From NCBI GenBank assembly GCA_964550025.1, contig CAZJYI010000303.1:1-8167 (forward strand): a DNA stretch of 8,167 bases. Reading direction: 5' to 3'. Positions within the stretch are counted from its first letter, which is position 1, and each line of letters starts with the position of its first letter. A program made the translations under genes and the position numbers. Below, piece after piece: positions 1 through 5,666 of the stretch. Source of the DNA: CAZJYI01 sp964550025 (GTDB lineage Bacteria > Verrucomicrobiota > Kiritimatiellia > UBA8416 > CAYOBW01). The notes beneath the pieces are model-generated. The model was given only the letters and a program-made list of their open reading frames with translations. It did no database searches and was not told the DNA's origin.

Positions 1-100
1 GTGGAGAATGCTATCGCTCGCGCTACGGTCTGTCAATCTTGGGGCGCATCTCGTCTGCACGGGCGCATCTGCGATTTGGTGCATGTATCGAGCCCTGACG

Positions 101-132
101 TTTTGGAACCGCCTCTCGGCGGCACTACGAAC
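101..132 (-). repeat. REP-like unit 1 (conserved head plus hairpin)
   Basis: Read on the minus strand, the unit starts with the head GTTCGTAGTG (132 to 123), followed by a hairpin with 5-bp stem CCGCC/GGCGG and loop GAGA (122 to 109). Head and fold match unit 2 on the opposite strand, but the stem sequence differs. This design of a conserved head next to a small palindrome resembles the REP elements mobilised by RAYT (TnpA_REP) transposases. No such transposase gene lies in this window, so the link is inference. Confidence 0.6.
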
Positions 133-144
133 GTGTCCCCATCT

Positions 145-176
145 GTTTGTAGTGCGCTCGTAAGAGCGTATCCCGC
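145..176 (+). repeat. REP-like unit 2 (conserved head plus hairpin)
   Basis: The unit starts with the head GTTTGTAGTG (145-154), which differs from the unit 1 head at one position. It is followed by a hairpin with 5-bp stem CGCTC/GAGCG and loop GTAA (155-168). Units 1 and 2 point at each other across a 12-nt spacer (133-144). Their heads can therefore also pair with one another (123-132 with 145-154, nine Watson-Crick pairs plus one G-T), which would give a cloverleaf-like fold inside the 23-bp outer stem. Confidence 0.6.
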
Positions 177-236
177 GATGTGCACCAAATCGCAGATGCG
201 CCCCGTTTGCGCCCCAGTTCCGACTTCTACGCTCTT

Positions 237-265
237 TTGACTGCCCTCAGCAATTCTGCTATGCA
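237..265 (+). promoter_or_regulatory. Putative sigma70-type promoter of the SGNH-TPR gene
   Basis: A -35 box TTGACT (237-242), a 17-bp spacer, and an extended -10 element TGC-TATGCA (257-265). The -10 hexamer alone is a weak match to TATAAT. The support comes from an equivalent arrangement with identical spacing upstream of the sulfatase at 4133-4161. Sequence similarity continues downstream to about 303, so the first part of the transcript is shared as well. Confidence 0.6.
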
Positions 266-306
266 GTTCGGTGCAACGCGCGCCAGGGATTGAATATCAA
301 GACGAT

Positions 307-312
307 GGGGAG
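307..312 (+). promoter_or_regulatory. Ribosome binding site of the SGNH-TPR gene
   Basis: GGGGAG lies 3 nt upstream of the GTG at 316. The spacing is tight. However, it falls just after the leader segment shared with the sulfatase gene, where that gene also has its ribosome binding site. This favours 316 over the upstream in-frame GTG at 271, which lies inside the shared leader. Confidence 0.45.
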
Positions 313-315
313 TTG

Positions 316-2619
316 GTGAACCGCGAAGCCAGAGAGACAGCCGGCGCAGGAGCTTCCGGTGGCGGACGCCGGCGCGCCTGGGTGTTCCGAATCCTGACCA
401 TGATCCTGGGACCGGCGGTGTTCCTTCTGCTGCTGGAGGGAACGCTGCGTCTCTTCGGATATGGGTATCCAACAGGCTTCTTCATCGCTGGTCCGGAATC
501 CGGCCGGATGCGAACCAACGGTCGTTTTGGATGGCGCTTCTTCCCAAGGTCGCTTGCCCGCGCGCCCGTGGTCTGCTCGATCCGCGTTCCGAAACCCGAT
601 GACACGACGCGTGTCTTTGTGCTTGGCGGGTCGGCGGTCATGGGGACTCCCGAGCCGGCGTATGGTGTCAGCCGCTTCATCGAGGCCATGCTGCATCTTC
701 ACTATCCCGGTCGGCGATTCGAAGTGGTGAACGCGGCCATGACGGCGATCAACTCGCACGTGGTATTGCCGATCGCCCGGGACTGCGCCCGTCTGGAACC
801 GGATGTGTGCGTCATCTACATGGGCAACAACGAAGTCGTCGGGCCGTTCGGTTGCGGCAGCGCATTCAGCGGCGCTCTCTCGAAGCGGCCCATTATCCGA
901 TTTCGCCTTGGGATGAGGGCGACGCGCGTGGGGCAGTGGCTCTCTTCCATGTTGGAGCAGGATGCACATTCAGAGTGGAAAGGGATGGAGATGTTCCTGG
1001 ACCAGCGCGCCTCCGACGGGGACCCGCGTCTACAGAATGTGTACGACCATCTTCGCGCGAATCTTGAGCAAATATGCGGCACATTGTCTGCCGCCGGCGC
1101 CCGCGTTCTTGTCTGCACTGTTGCGACCAATCTGCGGGATTCGCCGCCGTTTGCGTCCGATCCCGGCGGGCAGGGGGCCGATGCATGGTACCGCGCGGGT
1201 CGCGAGGCGGAAGCGTGCGGTGAATCGTCGCGCGCGCTGGCTGCGTTCCGTCGCGCGCGGGACCTCGACACCCTTCGTTTCCGCGCAGATTCGAACATCA
1301 ACACCATTCTTCGCGAGACGGCGGGGGGATTGGAAAGCGTTGTCCTCGTAGACGTTGCCGGACGCCTCACGGCCTTCAGAGATGATGTGATGTTTTACGA
1401 GCACGTTCATTTGACGCCCGAGGGTAACTACCAGGTGGCGCGGCTGCTGTTTGCCGAGTTGGTGGCACCGTGGTCCAGGGGGGAGCTTGTCGAACCGCCG
1501 TCATTTGCCGACTGCGCAGCGTGGTTGGCTCTGACCGAGTGGGACCGTTACCGGATGGCGGCGGACATCTCGGACATGATGAGTCGGGCGCCATTCACGA
1601 ACCAGATGGATCACGAGGCGCGTCGTGCGGAACGCGAAACGGCGTTGCATGCCCTGGGCGAGCGTGCAATGGCGCCCGGCGCCCTGGCCGAGGCGCGGCA
1701 GGTCTATGCCGGCCTGTTGGCGCGTCGTTCGGAGGACACCGCCGTATGTGCCAGGTTGGCCCGGCTGTTGTCGGAGATGGGCGACCACGCCGCCGCGGTC
1801 GGGCAGTGGCGCATGTTGACAAAACGGTTTTCCGGGGTCGTTGAATGGGAGAGCAGCCTGGGTGTCGCTCTGAGTGCGGCCGGTCGGTACGATGAAGCCA
1901 TAGAGGTGTTCCGCTCTACGATGCGGATGCATCCCCAGGGGCGGGTCAAGATGCTGTACAACATTGGGTCGGCGCACATGGAGAAGGGCGAGGTCGCGTC
2001 GGCCGAGGAGGCTTTCCGTCGGGCTTTGGATCTAGAGCCCGAGTCAGTCAAGGCGCGCAACGGTCTTGCGGTGGTGTTGGTCCGCACCGGACGTTCCGAT
2101 GAAGCCGTGTTGGAACTGAACCGGGCGTTGAGAACGGATCGGCAGGCAGTGAACGTGAGGGGCAATCTCGGGGCCGTGCTGCAGAGCAAGGGAGATCTCG
2201 TCGGGGCGTTGGAACAGTATTGCGAAGCGTTGCGGCTGCGTCCGGCGGACGTGGACACAGCCAGAAAAGTAGCCGCACTACTGAGCAAGACGGGGCGTGC
2301 CGCAGAGGCCGTTCCATACTACCGGTTGATTGCGGAGCGAGCCGGCGACGACGCCGGTGCGTGGTACAACCTAGGGGCCGTACTGCAGCGTTTAGGGCGG
2401 ATGGCGGAAGCCCTGCGTGCATATGATCGTTGTCTGGCCCTGGAGGCGACGCACTTGCGGGCGGGGCACAATCGCGGCGATGCGCTCGCGGCCCTGGGGC
2501 GTGTTGCCGAGGCCTCCGAGCAATACCGTCGCGTGCTGACATACCACCCCGACTCCAAGTTCACCCGTCACAATCTCGCGCGGCTGTTGGGCGCGAACCC
2601 GGAGGACACGGGCAGGTGA
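316..2619 (+). CDS. Membrane-anchored SGNH-hydrolase-like protein with TPR repeats
   Basis: Predicted 767 aa from the GTG at 316. A basic N-terminus is followed by one membrane segment (about residues 26-42), which suggests an anchored protein with its body outside the cytoplasm. The SGNH-like domain shows a block I variant GGSA (Ser106), NAA near 139, GNNE (170-173) in place of GxND, and a C-terminal EHVHLTPEGN with His365. Glu362 stands where DxxH hydrolases have Asp. One TPR-like hairpin (about 290-318) sits inside this domain. From about 444 to 745, nine helical repeats follow at exact 34-residue spacing, the last seven with good TPR consensus. TPRs bind protein partners, and SGNH enzymes cleave or transfer esters, often acyl groups on glycans. 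The substrate is unknown. I recognise this architecture from planctomycete-type genomes but know no assigned role. GTG at 271 and ATG at 400 are alternative starts; 400 would cut into the membrane segment. The gene converges on the oxidoreductase gene. Confidence 0.9.
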   Translation: MNREARETAGAGASGGGRRRAWVFRILTMILGPAVFLLLLEGTLRLFGYGYPTGFFIAGPESGRMRTNGRFGWRFFPRSLARAPVVCSIRVPKPDDTTRVFVLGGSAVMGTPEPAYGVSRFIEAMLHLHYPGRRFEVVNAAMTAINSHVVLPIARDCARLEPDVCVIYMGNNEVVGPFGCGSAFSGALSKRPIIRFRLGMRATRVGQWLSSMLEQDAHSEWKGMEMFLDQRASDGDPRLQNVYDHLRANLEQICGTLSAAGARVLVCTVATNLRDSPPFASDPGGQGADAWYRAGREAEACGESSRALAAFRRARDLDTLRFRADSNINTILRETAGGLESVVLVDVAGRLTAFRDDVMFYEHVHLTPEGNYQVARLLFAELVAPWSRGELVEPPSFADCAAWLALTEWDRYRMAADISDMMSRAPFTNQMDHEARRAERETALHALGERAMAPGALAEARQVYAGLLARRSEDTAVCARLARLLSEMGDHAAAVGQWRMLTKRFSGVVEWESSLGVALSAAGRYDEAIEVFRSTMRMHPQGRVKMLYNIGSAHMEKGEVASAEEAFRRALDLEPESVKARNGLAVVLVRTGRSDEAVLELNRALRTDRQAVNVRGNLGAVLQSKGDLVGALEQYCEALRLRPADVDTARKVAALLSKTGRAAEAVPYYRLIAERAGDDAGAWYNLGAVLQRLGRMAEALRAYDRCLALEATHLRAGHNRGDALAALGRVAEASEQYRRVLTYHPDSKFTRHNLARLLGANPEDTGR

Positions 2620-2631
2620 TCACCGCACGCT

Positions 2632-3966
2632 CTAGGCGAGATCCTCCAGCCGGGTCTTTCCCGGTATTGGGACGAGGTATTGACCGTCGGGGCCGAGCGC
2701 GGAAGGGGCCTCCATCTCGAAGGAGCAGTCCCGCGGCTCGGGGCCAAACCGGAAGTTGGTATGCACGATGTAGTCGCGCTTGTAGCGTCGGCCGGTGTAA
2801 CAGGCCGCCTGCCCGAGGATGCAGGTCAGCGTGCTCTCGGCGGCGTACTTGCCGTTGTTGATGTGCTCGCCCTTGCGGATGGCATTGGAAAGTGCGATCT
2901 GCACCTCGGTGTGCCACTGGGTGCGTTTGCCCTGGTAACTCCAGAGCTCCTTCCCATCGAGCCCTACCAGTCGGTAGTTCTCCATTCGTCCCTTGGAACC
3001 GAAAAGAAACTCCTGTACGCCGCCGGAACAACCGGCCTGCTGCGTGCAGGCGGCATAGGTTTGCATGCCGTTGTCGTACTCATAGAAGACGACGTTATGA
3101 TCGAATTGGTCCCCGTACTGGTAACCGAAGCTGGCGGACCGGCCCCCGAAACCGCGCGCGCGGACCGGCTGCACTTCGCCGAGGAACATCGCAATGCGGT
3201 CGAGATTGTGCACCAGCGATTGCGTCACGTCATCGCCGCTGAGCCATTTGAAATGGTACCAGTTGCGGAACTGGTAGCGGGTCTCGCTGTCGCCTTCCTG
3301 CTTCGTACGAACCACGTACGGTGCCCGCAGGAAATTGCCGCGGGCGGCAACGATGTCCCCGATCATGCCATCCTGGATCCGCTTTGCGAGCTCACGGAGC
3401 ATCGGTGAGTAGCGACTCATCAGCCCCGAGGCGTAGCAGAGCTTCTTCTCATCGGCCAGCCGCGTGGCCTGACGCAAGACGGCAACACCCGACGCGTCAA
3501 TGGCGTGCGGCTTTTCGCAGAAGACGTGCTTTCCCGCCTTCAGGGCCGCCAGTGTGTACATCGGGTGGAACTTCGAGGCGCAGGCGATCAGGACAACGTC
3601 GGCGTCGCTGTCGATGACATGGCGCCACCCGTCGAGCCCGACGAACCGATGATCGTCATCGACCCGTACCTGTTCCTTGCGCTGGTTCTGCAGGTTCTTC
3701 AAACTCCTGTCCAGCCGCTCCGGGAAGATGTCGGCCATGGCAACGAGCTGATTCTCCTTGTGAGCACCGAGGAACTGGGCGGCCGCACTGGTCCCCCGAC
3801 TCCCGCATCCGATCAGGCCCACCTTCAGCGTGTCAGACCCTTGTGCGTGAACGGCCTGCGGCAGCGTTGCGGCGGCCGCGGTTCCCGCGGCCGCGGCGGA
3901 GGTACGGAGAAAGTTGCGCCGCGTGAGTTGGTCCGTCGATGAATGCGTCTGGCTCGATGAGGTCAT
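2632..3966 (-). CDS. Tat-exported Gfo/Idh/MocA-family oxidoreductase
   Basis: Predicted 444 aa, starting at the ATG at 3966-3964. A Tat signal opens the protein: twin arginine in RRNFL (16-20), an Ala-rich core, and a likely cleavage after VHA (39-41). The mature protein begins with a Rossmann fold, LIGCGSRG (51-58), carrying GxGxxG for NAD(P). EKP follows at 151-153, with the conserved Lys152, and HNLD at 253-256, where His253 is the usual catalytic-base candidate. The C-terminal half is the beta-sheet substrate domain typical of the family. Known members oxidise or reduce sugars and inositols, some retaining a bound cofactor after Tat export, as in Zymomonas glucose-fructose oxidoreductase. 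The substrate cannot be inferred. The gene is divergent from the sulfatase, and both are Tat substrates, which suggests a shared process. The downstream frame running back to 4116 is not used, because the ATG at 3966 has a ribosome binding site and starts the Tat signal properly. Confidence 0.95.
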   Translation of the reverse strand: MTSSSQTHSSTDQLTRRNFLRTSAAAAGTAAAATLPQAVHAQGSDTLKVGLIGCGSRGTSAAAQFLGAHKENQLVAMADIFPERLDRSLKNLQNQRKEQVRVDDDHRFVGLDGWRHVIDSDADVVLIACASKFHPMYTLAALKAGKHVFCEKPHAIDASGVAVLRQATRLADEKKLCYASGLMSRYSPMLRELAKRIQDGMIGDIVAARGNFLRAPYVVRTKQEGDSETRYQFRNWYHFKWLSGDDVTQSLVHNLDRIAMFLGEVQPVRARGFGGRSASFGYQYGDQFDHNVVFYEYDNGMQTYAACTQQAGCSGGVQEFLFGSKGRMENYRLVGLDGKELWSYQGKRTQWHTEVQIALSNAIRKGEHINNGKYAAESTLTCILGQAACYTGRRYKRDYIVHTNFRFGPEPRDCSFEMEAPSALGPDGQYLVPIPGKTRLEDLA

Positions 3967-3972
3967 TGCAGG

Positions 3973-3979
3973 CTTCCTT
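3973..3979 (-). promoter_or_regulatory. Ribosome binding site of the oxidoreductase gene
   Basis: On the minus strand AAGGAAG lies 6 nt before the ATG at 3966. This decides the start, because the reading frame stays open upstream to 4116 but no comparable site precedes the earlier candidates. Confidence 0.7.
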
Positions 3980-3997
3980 TTCTGTTTGGACCTGCCT

Positions 3998-4026
3998 ATT
4001 GAATCGGTTAGCAGGGGAGTGGTCAA
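3998..4026 (-). promoter_or_regulatory. Putative sigma70-type promoter of the oxidoreductase gene
   Basis: On the minus strand, a -35 box TTGACC (4026 to 4021), a 17-bp spacer, and TTCAAT (4003 to 3998), which matches TATAAT at four of six positions. It lies 31 nt before the start codon, leaving a short leader that holds the ribosome binding site. It shares the TTGACC box with the divergent sulfatase promoter but not the TGCTATGCAGTT block or the leader. Confidence 0.5.
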
Positions 4027-4100
4027 CGCCAAAGCCCGGGGAGCACCATGCGCTGCGCCGATAAGCACCCGCTGCACCGTTGGACACGAGGGACGAAAGA

Positions 4101-4128
4101 GACGTCCGGGGTGCACGGACGTCCGTGC
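4101..4128. promoter_or_regulatory. Candidate operator: 16-bp palindrome with a repeated half
   Basis: Positions 4113-4128 (GCACGGACGTCCGTGC) form a perfect 16-bp palindrome ending 4 bp before the sulfatase -35 box. The core GACGTCCG occurs at 4118-4125 and again at 4101-4108, so the copies are 17 bp apart. The position between two divergent promoters fits a dimeric regulator's binding site. No regulator gene is in the window. Confidence 0.4.
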
Positions 4129-4132
4129 GCTT

Positions 4133-4161
4133 TTGACCGGACACCGCCTTTTTGCTATGCA
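4133..4161 (+). promoter_or_regulatory. Putative sigma70-type promoter of the sulfatase operon
   Basis: A -35 box TTGACC (4133-4138), a 17-bp spacer, and an extended -10 element TGC-TATGCA (4153-4161). Spacer length and -10 block are the same as in the promoter at 237-265. The shared segment runs from GCNCTTTTGAC (4127) through ATCAAGAC (ending 4198), immediately before the ribosome binding site. Confidence 0.6.
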
Positions 4162-4198
4162 GTTTGGCGCTGCGCATGCCGGGGACCGAGATCAAGAC

Positions 4199-4204
4199 AA
4201 GGAG
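4199..4204 (+). promoter_or_regulatory. Ribosome binding site of the sulfatase gene
   Basis: AAGGAG sits 7 nt before the ATG at 4212. It fixes the start there rather than at the TTG at 4152, which lies inside the promoter spacer. Confidence 0.85.
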
Positions 4205-4211
4205 AAGAAGC

Positions 4212-5666
4212 ATGAGACTCGATAGACGTGGTTTCTTGAAGAAGATCAGTGCCGCGGCAACGGGTGCCGCCTGCCTGGCATCCACGAGCCTGGCTGCACG
4301 CCGTGGCACCAAGCCGAACATCCTTTTCATTTTCGCGGATGACCAATGCTACGAGACCCTCAGCGCGTTCGGATCGGAAGTGCAGACCCCGAACCTCGAT
4401 CGGTTGGTCAAACGCGGCGTGGTCTTTCAGAACACCTACAACATGGGCTCGTGGACACCGGCCGTATGTGTCGCCAGCCGGTCCATGCTGAACACGGGCC
4501 GTTTCCTCTGGAACGCGAGGAGAGCCGTGGGCAACGCCGCGGGTGCTACCGCCAAGGGGGAGTTCTGGAGCCAGCAGCTGCGCAGGGCCGGCTATCGCAC
4601 CTACATGACAGGCAAATGGCATATTGCGCCAAAGACCAGGGATCTCTTCGACACCGTGAGAGACGAGCGTCCCGGCATGCCCAAGGCGGTACCTTCCGGG
4701 TACGATCGCCCCAAGAGCAAAGAGGACTACGAAAAGGGATGGAAACCCTGGGACACGAAACACGGCGGGTTCTGGCAGGGCGGCAAGCACTGGAGCGAAG
4801 TGGTCGGCGACCACGGCACGGACTTCCTGAAGCAGGCCTCGACGGACGACAAGCCCTTCTTCATGTACCTTGCATTCAACGCACCGCATGACCCGCGTCA
4901 GTCGCCGAAGGAGTACGTGGATCGATACCCGCTGAATAAGGTCAAGGTCCCCGAGAACTTCATGCCGGAGTACCCGTACGCCGACGCCATCTGCGGCAAG
5001 CGGCTACGCGATGAGCGCCTGGCTCCATACCCGCGCACGGAATACGCGGTCAAGGTCAACCGACAGGAGTACTTTGCCATAGTAACCCACATGGATACCC
5101 AGATAGGGCGTATACTCAAGGCGCTTGACGAATCGGGTAAGGCAGACAACACGGTCATCTTCTTCACTGCCGATCACGGTCTTGCTGTGGGACACCATGG
5201 TCTGATCGGCAAGCAGAACATGTTCGAGCACAGCATGCGCCCGCCGATGATCGTTGCCGGACCCGGCATGCCGAGGGGCAAGGAGATCGAGGCCCCGGTC
5301 TATCTTCAGGACATTATGCCGACCACCCTTGAGCTCGCCGGAGTGGAAAAGCCCGACTACGTTCAGTTCAAGAGTCTGCTTCCGCTGATACGCGGTGAAC
5401 GCAATCAGAATTACGCGGCTATCTACGGCGCCTACCTGAACAAGCAACGCATGGTGCGCAAGCAGCAGTACAAGCTGATCCACTATCCGGGCATCGACAA
5501 GTACTTCCTCTACGACCTCGACAACGATCCGGCGGAAATGGCGGACCTTGCCGGTGACACCAGGTACGCGGCAAAGATGAGAGAGCTCAAGGTGGAGCTC
5601 GCGAGACTCGAAAAGGTGGCGGGCGCAGGGGCGTCAGGCGGACAGAAGAACAGGAGGTCACGGTGA
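4212..5666 (+). CDS. Tat-exported arylsulfatase-type (S1) sulfatase
   Basis: Predicted 484 aa. It begins with a Tat signal (RRGFLKK, residues 5-11, then an Ala-rich core ending near LAA at 27-29). The type I sulfatase/alkaline-phosphatase fold is clear: metal-binding ADDQ (Asp43, Asp44), the sulfatase signature CVASRSMLNTGR starting at Cys86, TGKWH (Lys135, His137), NAPHDP (His226), TADHG (Asp321, His322) and GKQN (Lys334). Cys86 would be oxidised to formylglycine. The motif is C-x-A-x-R rather than the commoner C-x-P-x-R, a form known to be accepted by anaerobic radical-SAM maturases (anSME). No maturase gene is in view. Length is normal for the family. The last 15 or so residues are a low-complexity basic tail. 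The enzyme should hydrolyse sulfate esters outside the cytoplasm, probably on a glycan; the specific substrate is not readable. It is first in an operon with the propeller gene, overlapping it by 4 bp. Confidence 0.97.
   Translation: MRLDRRGFLKKISAAATGAACLASTSLAARRGTKPNILFIFADDQCYETLSAFGSEVQTPNLDRLVKRGVVFQNTYNMGSWTPAVCVASRSMLNTGRFLWNARRAVGNAAGATAKGEFWSQQLRRAGYRTYMTGKWHIAPKTRDLFDTVRDERPGMPKAVPSGYDRPKSKEDYEKGWKPWDTKHGGFWQGGKHWSEVVGDHGTDFLKQASTDDKPFFMYLAFNAPHDPRQSPKEYVDRYPLNKVKVPENFMPEYPYADAICGKRLRDERLAPYPRTEYAVKVNRQEYFAIVTHMDTQIGRILKALDESGKADNTVIFFTADHGLAVGHHGLIGKQNMFEHSMRPPMIVAGPGMPRGKEIEAPVYLQDIMPTTLELAGVEKPDYVQFKSLLPLIRGERNQNYAAIYGAYLNKQRMVRKQQYKLIHYPGIDKYFLYDLDNDPAEMADLAGDTRYAAKMRELKVELARLEKVAGAGASGGQKNRRSR
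5652..5657 (+). promoter_or_regulatory. Ribosome binding site of the methyltransferase/propeller gene
   Basis: AGGAGG, a perfect anti-Shine-Dalgarno match, lies inside the end of the sulfatase gene, 5 nt before the GTG at 5663. With the GTGA stop/start overlap (5663-5666), it supports translational coupling to the sulfatase. Confidence 0.85.

Larger units (their letters stand above)
40..216. repeat. Nested long inverted repeat (potential cruciform)
   Basis: Positions 61-83 and 181-203 are perfect reverse complements over 23 bp. Just outside them, 40-48 (TGGGGCGCA) and 208-216 (TGCGCCCCA) form a second perfect 9-bp pair, separated from the inner arms by 12 nt on the left and 4 nt on the right. 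The 97-bp interior carries two REP-like hairpins. I see no target-site duplication at either edge and no transposase. The element ends about 20 bp before the -35 box of the downstream promoter. It could be a MITE-like or REP-type mobile repeat, or a structured intergenic element. The inverted repeat itself is certain; its identity is not. Confidence 0.85.

Noticed and set aside
109..168. The REP-like hairpins as a rho-independent terminator of an upstream gene
   Set aside because: The stems are only 5 bp and neither is followed by a run of T.
1..240. An open frame of 79 codons at the left edge, possibly a small or partial gene
   Set aside because: It runs straight through both arms of the 23-bp inverted repeat, both REP-like hairpins and into the -35 box. 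It has no ribosome binding site in view and no recognisable protein features.
271..315. The upstream in-frame GTG at 271 as start of the SGNH-TPR gene
   Set aside because: It lies 5 nt after the -10 hexamer, inside the leader shared with the sulfatase gene, where the equivalent sequence is untranslated. The GTG at 316 has a GGGGAG upstream.
339..366. Similar DNA encoding AGAGASGG near the start of the SGNH-TPR gene and near the end of the sulfatase gene (about 5620-5643)
   Set aside because: It is short, low-complexity Gly/Ala/Ser coding sequence in a GC-rich genome, so a chance match is the simpler reading.
2615..2624. The palindrome GGTGATCACC as a terminator between the convergent genes
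   Set aside because: It has no loop, only 5 bp of stem and no T-run on either strand.
2680..3408. A 242-codon open frame on the plus strand opposite the oxidoreductase gene
   Set aside because: It is antisense to a well-supported Gfo/Idh/MocA gene. Its residues look like a GC-rich shadow (Val/Leu/Gly/Ala-rich without motifs).
4152..4211. A TTG at 4152 as start of the sulfatase gene
   Set aside because: It falls in the promoter spacer. The ATG at 4212 has AAGGAG at 7 nt and begins a canonical Tat signal.
4155..4889. A 244-codon open frame on the minus strand opposite the sulfatase start
   Set aside because: It overlaps the promoter, Tat signal and catalytic motif of the sulfatase and shows no domain signature.
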